Shown piece by piece: positions 16,299 to 24,847 of a DNA stretch of 64,000 bases. Numbering within the stretch: the first letter of the stretch is position 1; each line of letters starts with the position of its first letter. The position numbers and the translations under genes are program-made. Source of the DNA: an uncultured Pelagibacteraceae bacterium (GTDB taxonomy: Bacteria; Pseudomonadota; Alphaproteobacteria; Pelagibacterales; Pelagibacteraceae); assembly GCA_902552755.1 (NCBI GenBank), contig CACDHV010000002.1, forward strand, positions 1 to 64,000, read 5' to 3'. The notes beneath the pieces were generated by a model. That model ran no database searches and was not told the origin of the DNA. It was given only the letters and a program-made list of their open reading frames with translations.

Positions 16299-17363
16299 CT
16301 ATTTTCTTTGCATTAACCATAAAGCATCTTGACTTAAAAAATAAATTTTTCCATTCGTCGGGTGAACCTGAATATCTCTTATTCTTCCAATTTTATTTTT
16401 AAAAATAACCTCTTCTTTTACATTTGATAAGTCATCAAATATCAATTTCCTCAAAGACTTATCTTTTAACGAGGTGATTAAAGCATGACTATTCCACTCA
16501 TTAAATTCTTCACCTTTATAAATAGTTATAGCGCTAGTTGCTATTGAGGGCACCCAATATTGAATAGCTTTTGTAAATCCAGGTTTCCATTTTGGGCCAA
16601 TTGGAATTCCAGAATAATTGGTTCCTCCCCATCCTAAAATTTTCCATCCATAATTTTCACCTTTTTTTACTTCTCCGAACCAATCTCCACCTTTTGCCCC
16701 ATGATTACTCATGTAAACTTTTCCATCAAATTCAGAAAGTGCCATCCCTTGAGGATTTCTAATTCCAATTTGATAAATCTCTGGCAGCCAATCTACCATT
16801 CCCTCAAACTTTGGATTATCTTTTGGTATACTTCCATCTAAATGAATTCTTATAATACTACCTGGATGCTTTGAGGCGTCTTGTGCAATCATACCTTGTC
16901 CTCTCTCACCCGCAGAAGCAAATATAAAATTATCTTTGATAACTAATCTTGATCCAAAATGATAACCAGAGTCTATTGGGGGATTTGCTTGAAAAATATT
17001 TTTAAAGTTTAATTGTTTCTTATTAAATTCTGCTCTTGCAATAGAAGTACTAGTTTTATATCCACCTCTATCTTCAGTATAAGAAATCCAAACATAATTA
17101 TCTTTATAAATAATATCTAATAACCCACCTTGGTGATGTACAACAAAATTAAGTTGATGACCAATTTCTTTAATTTCCTTAGATAAAATATTTACAATTT
17201 TTATTTTGCCACTTTTTTCTGTAACTATTATTTCATTACTATTAATAAAAGAGGATCCCCAAGGTGAATCTAGGTTAACTAATTTTTCTAATTTAAAGTT
17301 TTGTGAATATGATTTTGAGCCAAATAATAAAAGAAGAATTAAAACGTATATTATTTTTTTCAC
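16299..17363 (-). CDS. PQQ-type sugar dehydrogenase (soluble glucose dehydrogenase-like)
   Basis: About 354 residues. I place the start at GTG 17363 (VKKIIYVLILLLLFG..YS), which gives a clean signal peptide and lies one base after the upstream stop; an earlier start at 17393 would put ten hydrophilic residues before the signal. The mature part is a six-bladed propeller of the YliI/soluble GDH group: a PWG start, HHQGGLLDI, SGYHFGSRL, IGIRNPQGMA, MSNHGAKGGD and GENYGWKILGWG repeats. Such periplasmic enzymes oxidise aldose sugars using PQQ. No PQQ synthesis genes are in view, so it may rely on environmental PQQ or be inactive as a quinoprotein. Confidence 0.8.
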   Translation of the reverse strand: MKKIIYVLILLLLFGSKSYSQNFKLEKLVNLDSPWGSSFINSNEIIVTEKSGKIKIVNILSKEIKEIGHQLNFVVHHQGGLLDIIYKDNYVWISYTEDRGGYKTSTSIARAEFNKKQLNFKNIFQANPPIDSGYHFGSRLVIKDNFIFASAGERGQGMIAQDASKHPGSIIRIHLDGSIPKDNPKFEGMVDWLPEIYQIGIRNPQGMALSEFDGKVYMSNHGAKGGDWFGEVKKGENYGWKILGWGGTNYSGIPIGPKWKPGFTKAIQYWVPSIATSAITIYKGEEFNEWNSHALITSLKDKSLRKLIFDDLSNVKEEVIFKNKIGRIRDIQVHPTNGKIYFLSQDALWLMQRK

Positions 17364-17364
17364 T

Positions 17365-18075
17365 TTATGAAAGTTTTGATCTTCCACCGTCAACAGCTAT
17401 TATTTGACCTGTTATCCAAGAACTCTCTTCGGTAAGTAAAAATTTGGCTAAAGCTGCTCCATCTTTTCCTTCTCCTAATCTTTTTAGTGGGTGGGCTTTA
17501 GCTATACCTTGGGCAATGGCTGTATTTTTTAACATTGGTTGAGCTATCTTAGAATTAGTTAAACTTAGAGCCACACTGTTAACTCTTACGTTGGGTGCAA
17601 ATTCTGCCGCCAATGAAACTGTTAATCCCTCAATCGCCGCTTTGGTCGATGCAATTATTGAATGGTTTGTAAAACCTCTTTGTGCTGCAACAGTTGAAAA
17701 TAAAACGATTGAGCCTTTATTTTGTCTCAGGTTTTCCTGAAACCCTTTAATTAATTCTACCACCGAATAAAAATTAAGTTTCATACATTTATGAAAGTCT
17801 GTCTCATTTGCCATTTTTAATGGCTTCAGATCTATGGAACCAACACAATAAGCTAAACCTTTGATTTCTGATATGTCTGATTTAATTGTATCCACGAATC
17901 CCTCGTGTAATACATCTGCCACAGTATAAGAAGAGTTCAATTTCTCAGCTAAATTTTTAAGTTGGCTTTCATCTCTCCCGACTAAATGAATTTCTTTGCC
18001 AGATGAATACATTTGCTCCGCTAAATTGGATCCGATAGAACCTGTCGCACCGACAATTAGATATTTTTCTGACAT
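17365..18075 (-). CDS. SDR-family protein lacking the catalytic tyrosine
   Basis: A 236-residue short-chain dehydrogenase fold with GATGSIGSNLAE at 9-20 (NAD(P) site), LVGRD for the ribose, and a closing SWITGQIIAVDGGRS. The active-site region keeps a serine near 127 and lysine K145, but the position of the YxxxK tyrosine is isoleucine (I141, in IIASTKAA). It may therefore not catalyse normal hydride transfer to carbonyls. Its ATG is only ten bases from the divergent photolyase start, and it is followed by the PQQ-type dehydrogenase gene one base after its stop. Confidence 0.82.
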   Translation of the reverse strand: MSEKYLIVGATGSIGSNLAEQMYSSGKEIHLVGRDESQLKNLAEKLNSSYTVADVLHEGFVDTIKSDISEIKGLAYCVGSIDLKPLKMANETDFHKCMKLNFYSVVELIKGFQENLRQNKGSIVLFSTVAAQRGFTNHSIIASTKAAIEGLTVSLAAEFAPNVRVNSVALSLTNSKIAQPMLKNTAIAQGIAKAHPLKRLGEGKDGAALAKFLLTEESSWITGQIIAVDGGRSKLS

Positions 18076-18085
18076 AAAATAATTA

Positions 18086-19582
18086 ATGAAATTATTTTTT
18101 ATACTTGGAAATCAACTATTTCCATTAAAAAACCTCGACCGCTTCAAAAAAGACCACCTTTTTTTTATGTCAGAAGACTACGAATTATGCACATATGAAA
18201 GACATCATAAATTAAAAATACTGCTATTTTTGTCTTCAATGAGATCCTACGCAGACAAATTGAAGGAAAATAAATTTAAGCTAAATTACTCAAAAATTGA
18301 TTCTGCTGAATTTAAAACAAATTATACGAAAAAATTAGAAAAAATATTAAAGGTAAACAAAGTAAAAGAAATAACTAGTTTTGAAATAGAGGATAAATTT
18401 TTTGAAACAAAAATAAATAATTTTTTAAAAAAACAAAATATTAAGTGGAATATAATTCGATCTCCAATGTTTTTAGATAGTCGAGAAGATTTTAAAAAAT
18501 ATTTAACTAAAACAAAAAAACCCTTTATGGCTAAGTATTACAAAGAAAAGCGTGAAAGATTAAATATTTTGTTGAATAAAGATGGCACACCAGAGGGAGG
18601 AAAATGGAGTTTTGATGAAGATAATAGAAAAAAACTACCAAAAAATATCTTAATACCTAAATTTCTAGAAATTAAAGAAACTAAACATACAAAAAGTTTA
18701 AAGCCAATTATTGAAAAATTATTTAGTAAACATCCGGGTGATACCAAAAAATTTTGGTTTGCAACTGAATATAAAGATATTTTAAAATTATTAGATTTTT
18801 TTATTAAAGATAAATTAAATTTATTTGGAGATTATGAGGATGCAGTTGATCAAAACAATAATATTTTATTTCACAGTGCTCTTAGTCCATATTTAAATCT
18901 AGGTTTAATAACACCAGATATAATCATTCAAAAAATAATGAACTATCACAAAAGTAAGGGTGTGAGACTAAATTCTTTAGAAGGCTATATAAGACAAATA
19001 ATTGGTTGGAGAGAGTTTATGAGAGGAATATATCAAAATTTTAGTAAAGAAATGGAAAGTGGAAATTTCTTTAAACATAATAGAAAAATGAAAAATACAT
19101 TTTATGATGGTAGCACTGGTCTGGATCCTTTGGATCATGCAATTAAAAATGCTGACAAATTTGGTTGGTCGCACCACATTGAAAGATTAATGATATTATC
19201 AAATATTATGAATTTATGCGAAGTTGAACCAAAATCAGTTTACAAATGGTTCATGGAGATGTTTGTAGACTCATCTGACTGGGTTATGGTTCCAAATGTT
19301 TATGGAATGGGTTTGTTTAGTGATGGTGGAATTTTTGCAACTAAGCCTTATATCTGTGGATCAAGTTATTTTATGAAAATGATGGATTTTAAGAGGGGTA
19401 ACTGGTGTAATGTTATGGATGGTCTTTATTGGCGTTTCATAGATAGAAACAGGAAATTTTTTTTGAAAAATCCAAGGTTGTCTATGATGGTAAGAATTTT
19501 TGATAAAATGAAAGAAGATAGAAAAAAATTAATATTATCAGAAGCAAACAAATTTATTAAAGATAATACTTATGGGAATTAA
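18086..19582 (+). CDS. cryptochrome/photolyase-related protein
   Basis: A 498-residue flavoprotein of the group of bacterial (6-4) photolyases and related cryptochromes (PhrB branch). It starts KLFFILGNQLFP and holds FMAKYYKEKR near 155, a WSFDEDNRKKLP segment typical of the branch, GYIRQIIGWREFMRG near 302-316, WSHHIERLMIL near 362, VPNVYGMGLFSDGGIFATKPY near 402-420 and DGLYWRF near 446. The YCxxC and later cysteine loop that bind a 4Fe-4S cluster in PhrB are shortened here (DFKRGNWCNV), so the cluster is probably missing. It should bind FAD and either repair UV lesions or sense light. It heads a short operon with DUF393 and DUF2256 genes. Confidence 0.88.
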   Translation: MKLFFILGNQLFPLKNLDRFKKDHLFFMSEDYELCTYERHHKLKILLFLSSMRSYADKLKENKFKLNYSKIDSAEFKTNYTKKLEKILKVNKVKEITSFEIEDKFFETKINNFLKKQNIKWNIIRSPMFLDSREDFKKYLTKTKKPFMAKYYKEKRERLNILLNKDGTPEGGKWSFDEDNRKKLPKNILIPKFLEIKETKHTKSLKPIIEKLFSKHPGDTKKFWFATEYKDILKLLDFFIKDKLNLFGDYEDAVDQNNNILFHSALSPYLNLGLITPDIIIQKIMNYHKSKGVRLNSLEGYIRQIIGWREFMRGIYQNFSKEMESGNFFKHNRKMKNTFYDGSTGLDPLDHAIKNADKFGWSHHIERLMILSNIMNLCEVEPKSVYKWFMEMFVDSSDWVMVPNVYGMGLFSDGGIFATKPYICGSSYFMKMMDFKRGNWCNVMDGLYWRFIDRNRKFFLKNPRLSMMVRIFDKMKEDRKKLILSEANKFIKDNTYGN

Positions 19583-19943
19583 AGTTTATTTTAACGACTC
19601 TTGCAATATTTGTAGAATGGAAATTAATCATTATAAAAAAATTGCAAATAGTGATTTGGAGTGGATAGATATTACAAATAATGATGAAGCTTTAAAAATA
19701 ACATCTAAATCGCAAAAAGAGTTGCTCAGAAGATTGCATGTAATAAATGATGGTGAAGTTATTGGAGGTGCTAAAGCATTTATTATAATTTGGTCAAAAA
19801 TACCAAAATATAAATTCCTGTCTAAAATTTTTTCAATAAAACCCTTATTTATTATTTTTCATTATATATACGAAATTGCTGCATTTTTCTTATTTTTAAA
19901 AAACAGAAAACAATTAAATGAAAAAACAAAACCTACCAACTAA
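19572..19943 (+). CDS. DCC-family (DUF393) thiol-disulfide oxidoreductase-like protein
   Basis: A 123-residue protein with the family start [15 protein letters not shown] (CxxC at residues 11-14), then a WIDITNN strand, a [14 protein letters not shown] segment, and a hydrophobic stretch near 88-107. The DCC motif is named after the conserved Asp-Cys-x-x-Cys type site (here SCNIC). It overlaps the photolyase end by 11 bases, so it is coupled. It is often found beside photolyase and lipid genes, but its role is unknown. Confidence 0.85.
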   Translation: MGIKVYFNDSCNICRMEINHYKKIANSDLEWIDITNNDEALKITSKSQKELLRRLHVINDGEVIGGAKAFIIIWSKIPKYKFLSKIFSIKPLFIIFHYIYEIAAFFLFLKNRKQLNEKTKPTN

Positions 19944-20046
19944 GGTATGCAAAGTTTGTAACAAGCCTTTTTCTTGGAGAAAAAAATGGAAACTTAATTG
20001 GGAAAAAGTTAAGTATTGCTCTAAGAGATGCGCCTCTAGTAATTAA
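19918..20046 (+). CDS. DUF2256 small zinc-ribbon-like protein
   Basis: A 42-residue protein beginning inside the end of the DUF393 gene (26-base overlap). It has four cysteines in two pairs ([14 protein letters not shown], then KYCSKRC), probably binding zinc, and the family W-RKKW block. DUF2256 proteins commonly accompany cryptochrome/photolyase genes, which agrees with the context here. Its length and sequence fit the family without gaps. It is missed when a minimum length of 60 codons is used. Confidence 0.85.
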   Translation: MKKQNLPTKVCKVCNKPFSWRKKWKLNWEKVKYCSKRCASSN

Positions 20047-20340
20047 TTATTGTGTATTGCTTTTTCTAGGATCTTTAAGTGACTTTAAGATTTTTGATAG
20101 CCCCGTAATTTTTAAACTATAATAAATCACATAAATTAAAGTTAGTCCTAAAGCCATGGTAGATAGAAACACAAAGATGGCTGTCAAAATTTTTTCTTGG
20201 AACCAGTTCTCTACTCCAGAATTAGAATAATAAAGAATATTCCAAAACGCGACGAAAATTAACTCATATATGATTATAATTTTGAACATATGGTTGATAT
20301 AGTTCTCAATATAATTAATACTATTCAATTCTTGTCGCAT
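20047..20340 (-). CDS. hypothetical membrane protein, 97 residues
   Basis: Two hydrophobic helices (about 18-40 and 50-73), with basic ends (KSLKDPRKS at the C-terminus). No family recognised. It is encoded on the opposite strand to the photolyase operon and begins 37 bases from the divergent SDR gene. The stop directly abuts the DUF2256 stop. It may belong to the photolyase/lipid cluster by position only. Confidence 0.65.
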   Translation of the reverse strand: MRQELNSINYIENYINHMFKIIIIYELIFVAFWNILYYSNSGVENWFQEKILTAIFVFLSTMALGLTLIYVIYYSLKITGLSKILKSLKDPRKSNTQ

Positions 20341-20377
20341 GTCGATAAAAATTTATGAAATAAAACAAAGAAAATAG

Positions 20378-21133
20378 ATGAAAAAAGTAATTTGGATAAC
20401 TGGCGGTAGCAGTGGAATAGGAAAAGCAGTTGCATTAAAGTTTGCAAATAAAGGATGGCAAGTAATTATATCATCAAGACGTGAAGAAGTTTTAAAAGAT
20501 ATTTCAGATAAAAATGAAAATATTGATTATTTGAAATTAGATATCGTTGATTTTGAAGCATGTAATTCAGTTTTTAAAACTATTGTGGAGAAATACAATA
20601 AGGTTGATATTTGTTTTTTTTCTACCGCAATATATGAGCCTGAAAAAGAGAAAGATTTTGATCTTCAGAATATAATTGATGTTACAAATGTGAATTATAT
20701 TGGAACCATAAATTGTATTAAAGCTGTTGAGAAGTATTACAAAGAAAAAAGGGAAGGAGTAATATCCATTGTATCTTCTACTGCAGGATACAGAGGATTG
20801 CCAAATTCAACTGCCTATGGGCCTGCAAAAGCAGCTCTTATTAATTTAGCAGAAAGTTTATATCTTGATTTTCAAAGATATGATGTTCGCGTATGTCTAG
20901 TCAGCCCTGGATTTATCAAAACAAGACTTACGGATAAAAACACATTTAAAATGCCATTTTTAAAAACCACACAATATGCGGCTGAACAGATTTATGATGG
21001 TTTAATAAATAAAAATTCATTTGAAATAGCTTTTCCTAGAAGTTTATTTTTAATATTAAAATTTTTTAAGATTTTGCCAAATGGGATCTACTTATATTTG
21101 ATAAGAAAAATGACGAAGCTTCAAAAAAAATAA
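20378..21133 (+). CDS. SDR-family oxidoreductase
   Basis: A 251-residue short-chain dehydrogenase with an intact active site: ITGGSSGIGKAVAL at 7-20 (NADP site, with SSRREE for phosphate), SIVSSTAGYRG with the serine near 133, and YGPAK (Y147, K151). The C-terminus is extended and hydrophobic/basic (LILKFFKILPNGIYLYLIRK), which suggests membrane contact as in lipid-acting SDRs. It lies in the photolyase/lipid cluster and converges with the DUF3833 lipoprotein gene with a two-base gap. The likely substrate is a lipid-derived carbonyl, but this is inferred. Confidence 0.85.
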   Translation: MKKVIWITGGSSGIGKAVALKFANKGWQVIISSRREEVLKDISDKNENIDYLKLDIVDFEACNSVFKTIVEKYNKVDICFFSTAIYEPEKEKDFDLQNIIDVTNVNYIGTINCIKAVEKYYKEKREGVISIVSSTAGYRGLPNSTAYGPAKAALINLAESLYLDFQRYDVRVCLVSPGFIKTRLTDKNTFKMPFLKTTQYAAEQIYDGLINKNSFEIAFPRSLFLILKFFKILPNGIYLYLIRKMTKLQKK

Positions 21134-21135
21134 AT

Positions 21136-21672
21136 TTAATCTTTTACAAACATGACAGTTAATTCTGCAACTTTAATACCAAACTTTGTCATTTTTGCTC
21201 TATTAATTGCCACTCTTTCATCTTGCATAAAGATCCAATCATCAAAAGTTATTTTGATTTCTCTTCCTTTTACAGGAACTAACAGTACATATTCAAACTT
21301 AAATGCAGGACCATAAGAAAAACCCTTTGCAGTTCCGACTACATCTCCAGCAGTGCCTTCATAGTTATGTTCATCGATTTTATTGATTGTCCATTGCCTA
21401 TTTTGAATTTCTCCATCGTTCCAAACAAATTTTTCGTCAAGTATTAATTGTTTTCCATCCCACTTTCCATCTAGGTCTGCAGAAAATTGTCTTGTCACTT
21501 TACCTGATCTATTTTGTAAAATTCCCCATGCTTTTACATTTCCAGATAAATACTCTTCTATTATTAATCTAGGTTTTTGGTTTTTGAAATCTTCTGGTTT
21601 CATTGCTTGGTTCGATGAACAACTTGTAATCAATACTGAGATTATTATCAATAATAAATATTTTATTTTCAT
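21136..21672 (-). CDS. DUF3833-family lipoprotein
   Basis: A 178-residue protein with a lipoprotein signal (LIIISVLITSCSS, lipidated cysteine at residue 18). The DUF3833 body follows, with LIIEEYLSGNVKAWGILQNRSGKVTRQF and a lipocalin-like run of strands (WDGKQLILDE, WTINKID..YEG, GDVVGTAKGFSYGPAFKFEY). These proteins are membrane-anchored and probably bind a lipid. It is the last gene of the minus-strand chain after the cyclopropane-synthase-like gene, a common pairing. Molecular role not established. Confidence 0.88.
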   Translation of the reverse strand: MKIKYLLLIIISVLITSCSSNQAMKPEDFKNQKPRLIIEEYLSGNVKAWGILQNRSGKVTRQFSADLDGKWDGKQLILDEKFVWNDGEIQNRQWTINKIDEHNYEGTAGDVVGTAKGFSYGPAFKFEYVLLVPVKGREIKITFDDWIFMQDERVAINRAKMTKFGIKVAELTVMFVKD

Positions 21673-21680
21673 AGTATTAT

Positions 21681-22853
21681 TTATTTTTGAAGAGCAAATT
21701 GGATTAAGTCTATATTTTTTGATTTAAAACCTGCTTCACAATAAGATAAATAAAAATTCCACATTCTTTTAAAAGTATTGTCAAAGCCTTGGGATGAAAT
21801 TTGTTCCCATTTTTCTAAGAACTCTTCTCTCCAAATATTTAGTGTATTTGAGTAATGATCGCCATAAGAATTGCAATTTTCAAACTTAAGTCCAGTTTGA
21901 TTTGCTAGATTTACTAACTCATTTTTACTAGGTAAAAAACCACCAGGAAAAATATATTTTTGGATAAAATCAGTTTTACTTTTATATCTATCATAGATGG
22001 AGTCATCTATAGTAATTGATTGTATAGCTGCTGTTCCTCCATCAACTAAGTTTTCTTTAATAGTATTAAAATAATTTTTTAAATAACTATGACCTACCGC
22101 TTCTATCATTTCTATAGAAGCTATTGAATTATAATTATTTTTAACATCTCTAAAATCTAACATTTGTATATTTATTTTTTCATTCAAACCTTCATTGTGA
22201 ATTCTTTTTTTTGAATATTCGTATTGTTTTTTGGAGATTGTTATACAATCTAACTTCACGTCATAATTTTTTCCAATATATTCTGCAAATCCTCCCCACC
22301 CACAACCAATCTCAAGCATCTTATCGCCTGATTTAGGCTTAACAAGACTCGAGAGTTTTTTATATTTATTTAACTGAGCTTTTTCCAAATCATTACTATC
22401 GTCAAAAATTGCACTTGAATAGGTTAGGGTTTTATCAAGCCATAATGAGAAAAATTCATTCCCTAAATCGTAATGCTTTCTAATGTTTTCTTTACTCCTA
22501 GATTTATTATTTTTAATAAACAAACCTTTAATTTTATTAAATATTGAAAGATCGAAAGAACCAGAAAATTTATGAACTATTTTTATATTTTTTGCCGCTA
22601 GCTCTATAAGATTAGTTAAATTATTTGTCTCAAAATAATTATCCATATATGCTTCTGCCAGACCTACACTTCCATTTTTGATGATTTTAAAAGTTAACCC
22701 TGGTTTATTTATTTTTAGATCAGCATTTAATCTTTCATTACTATTTCCAAAAGTATATTCTTTTCCATCATGGTTTGTTATTTTTAAATTTCCATGTTTA
22801 ATAAATTTTAGTGAGTTAAAGACAATTTTGTCTGAAAGTTTATTTAAATTCAC
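21681..22853 (-). CDS. cfa: cyclopropane-fatty-acyl-phospholipid synthase family methyltransferase
   Basis: A 390-residue SAM-dependent lipid methyltransferase. It shows the N-terminal lipid-binding part with GLAEAYMDNYFETNNLTNLI, then RKHYDLGNEFFSLWLDKTLTYSSA near 133-158 and the SAM motif MLEIGCGWGGFAEYIGK near 188-204. YIFPGGFLPS near 295 is the bicarbonate/active-site segment. CFA enzymes add a methylene from SAM to unsaturated acyl chains in the membrane. It overlaps the DUF1365 gene by 14 bases. In some proteobacteria such clustered CFA-like enzymes methylate without ring closure, as in furan fatty acid synthesis, so the exact product is open. Confidence 0.9.
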   Translation of the reverse strand: MNLNKLSDKIVFNSLKFIKHGNLKITNHDGKEYTFGNSNERLNADLKINKPGLTFKIIKNGSVGLAEAYMDNYFETNNLTNLIELAAKNIKIVHKFSGSFDLSIFNKIKGLFIKNNKSRSKENIRKHYDLGNEFFSLWLDKTLTYSSAIFDDSNDLEKAQLNKYKKLSSLVKPKSGDKMLEIGCGWGGFAEYIGKNYDVKLDCITISKKQYEYSKKRIHNEGLNEKINIQMLDFRDVKNNYNSIASIEMIEAVGHSYLKNYFNTIKENLVDGGTAAIQSITIDDSIYDRYKSKTDFIQKYIFPGGFLPSKNELVNLANQTGLKFENCNSYGDHYSNTLNIWREEFLEKWEQISSQGFDNTFKRMWNFYLSYCEAGFKSKNIDLIQFALQK

Positions 22854-23616
22854 TTTTTTCTACCGAACTATTATTTTTAATATTTATTTTTTTTTTAATA
22901 AACTTTATTCCTTTTAACCATAGTTTAAATGCCTCATAGTGGATTGCGACAATAACTTTAAATGTCATCAAGGGGTGAAAAATATAGGAAACGAATAGAT
23001 TTTTATTACTAAATTCTTTTGCAGTACCGTCCTGGGATGCGAATAAAAGTTTACCATCATTATTAGATTGGTCAATTATAACTGATATTTTGTCTGAGGG
23101 CTTATTTACTCTAAATTTATAATTACACTCCATATCTATGAAGGGCGATACATGAAATTTTTTAACACAACTATTTCTTAAAGTTTCACTATCTTCAGCT
23201 TTGAAAATGTATGTGTGTTGTTCACCAAATGTATTTTTAACCTCATAAAATAAAGAAATTATCTTATCGTACTTATCATATATAAAGAAAACACTTAGAG
23301 GATTAAATACGTAACCTAATATTCTTGGATAACAGAATAATTTGATTTTAACCTCTTTATTGTCAATACCTATATTTTCTAGTTTTTTTTTTACCCAGTT
23401 TTTTAAAGAGGTGCCATCTCTATCCCCATGATCTTTGTCAAAAAAACTAATGATATTAAATTTATTATATGAAAATAATTTAATTTTATTATCAATTTCA
23501 TTTAAATCATCTAAGTCTATCAATAATGAAAAAACCCTATATTTAAAATAATGATTTTTAGGTTTAAATCGTCTGTGTATTACTTTTCCTACGTATATCT
23601 TAGAGCTTTTAAGCAT
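22840..23616 (-). CDS. DUF1365 family protein
   Basis: A 258-residue protein with the family start SKIYVGKVIHRRFKPKNHYFKYRVF, the DHGDRDGTSLKNW loop near 80-92, LGYVFNPLSVFFIYDK near 116-131, and EVKNTFGEQHTYIF. The C-terminal quarter has a hydrophobic face (SYIFHPLMTFKVIVAIHYEAFKLW). DUF1365 genes are almost always found between an FAD amine-oxidase-like gene and a CFA-like gene, exactly as here, and are thought to work in unsaturated-lipid modification. It overlaps both neighbours. Confidence 0.9.
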   Translation of the reverse strand: MLKSSKIYVGKVIHRRFKPKNHYFKYRVFSLLIDLDDLNEIDNKIKLFSYNKFNIISFFDKDHGDRDGTSLKNWVKKKLENIGIDNKEVKIKLFCYPRILGYVFNPLSVFFIYDKYDKIISLFYEVKNTFGEQHTYIFKAEDSETLRNSCVKKFHVSPFIDMECNYKFRVNKPSDKISVIIDQSNNDGKLLFASQDGTAKEFSNKNLFVSYIFHPLMTFKVIVAIHYEAFKLWLKGIKFIKKKINIKNNSSVEKSEFK

Positions 23617-24847
23617 TTATATACTTAATCATATCTATTGATGATTTTATACCATCTTCATGGAATCCATATCCAAAATAACTACCACAAAATAAAATAT
23701 TATTTTTATTTTGAATTAGGTGAAGATCTTTCTGACTATTAATTGCATTTTGATCAAAGTAAGGGTGTGTAAATATAACTTTTCGGATTATTTTTTCTTC
23801 GGGTATCTCTAAATAAGGATTTAATGTTAAAAAAATATTTTTACTTATATTTAAATTTTGTAATAGGTTTAACCAATAAGTAATTGAATTTTTTTCACTA
23901 TTCTCAGATTCGATCGAGGAATTCCATGAACACCAAGCACTTTTATTATTTGGCATATAACTTATATCTTCATGGACTATAGCCTGATTTGTTTTATATT
24001 TAAAATTACTTAAGATCTTATTTTCTATTTCTTCAGGATTTTCAATTAAAGAAAGAGCTTGATTAGCATGAGTAGCCAATACAACTTTATCGTAAGTAAA
24101 ATATTCATTTTTATTTCCATAATAAACCTGAACACCTGATCCAATTCTTTTAATTTTATTAATATTATAATTTTTATAATATTCGCCACTGATTTTGCTT
24201 AGAATTTTATCTACATATGTTCTACTTCTTTTGGAAACTGTGAACCATTGCGGTCTATCTTTTAATTTGAATAATCCATGATTTTGAAAAAATTTAAAAA
24301 AAAATTTCAATGGCATTTGTTTTGCCTCGTAAGGGGGCATTGACCATATGGCTGATACCATAGGAATAATATGGAATTTGATAAAATACTCTGACAGTTT
24401 TAAATTGTCTAAATATCTGCCTAAAGTAATATTTTCGTTAATTGAATCTTGGTTTTCACTTTGTTTATAAAAACTAATTATAGTAAAAAACATCTTCAAA
24501 AATTTTATATTTAACAAGTTTGATTTATTGCTAAAAATTCCAGAAAGACCTTTTCCACAATATTCTATATTTGAGTCTCTTACAGATACTGAGAATGACA
24601 TATTGCTTTCTTCTATAGCAATATCATTTTCTTGAAAAAAATTTATTAAATTTGGATAGGTTTTTTTATTGAATACAATAAAGCCTATATCAACAGGGAC
24701 TATATTATCTCCAACATTAACATCAATAGTATGAGAATGACCTCCAAAATGGTCTTCTTTCTCAAATAGATCTACTTTATATTTTTTAGATAAACTATAC
24801 GCTGCACTTAGACCTGATATACCAGAGCCTATAATAGCTAATTTCAT
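23609..24847 (-). CDS. FAD-dependent NAD(P)-binding oxidoreductase (amine-oxidase fold)
   Basis: A 412-residue flavoprotein starting KLAIIGSGISGLSAAYSL with the DLFEKEDHFGGHSHTID extension typical of amine-oxidase/desaturase-like proteins. VPVDIGFIVFNKKTYPNL follows near 50-68, and the C-terminal FAD segment is ILFCGSYFGYGFHEDGIKSS. Homologues sit with DUF1365 and CFA-like genes and may act on methylated unsaturated acyl chains. The ATG overlaps the preceding transporter stop by one base. Proposed role: a lipid oxidation step in a photo-oxidative stress pathway, by analogy only. Confidence 0.87.
   Translation of the reverse strand: MKLAIIGSGISGLSAAYSLSKKYKVDLFEKEDHFGGHSHTIDVNVGDNIVPVDIGFIVFNKKTYPNLINFFQENDIAIEESNMSFSVSVRDSNIEYCGKGLSGIFSNKSNLLNIKFLKMFFTIISFYKQSENQDSINENITLGRYLDNLKLSEYFIKFHIIPMVSAIWSMPPYEAKQMPLKFFFKFFQNHGLFKLKDRPQWFTVSKRSRTYVDKILSKISGEYYKNYNINKIKRIGSGVQVYYGNKNEYFTYDKVVLATHANQALSLIENPEEIENKILSNFKYKTNQAIVHEDISYMPNNKSAWCSWNSSIESENSEKNSITYWLNLLQNLNISKNIFLTLNPYLEIPEEKIIRKVIFTHPYFDQNAINSQKDLHLIQNKNNILFCGSYFGYGFHEDGIKSSIDMIKYINA

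Noticed and set aside
18029..18062. RpoE-type promoter (TGATC-like) upstream of the photolyase within the SDR gene
   Set aside because: The TGGATCC found has no convincing -10 partner at the right distance; too weak to list.
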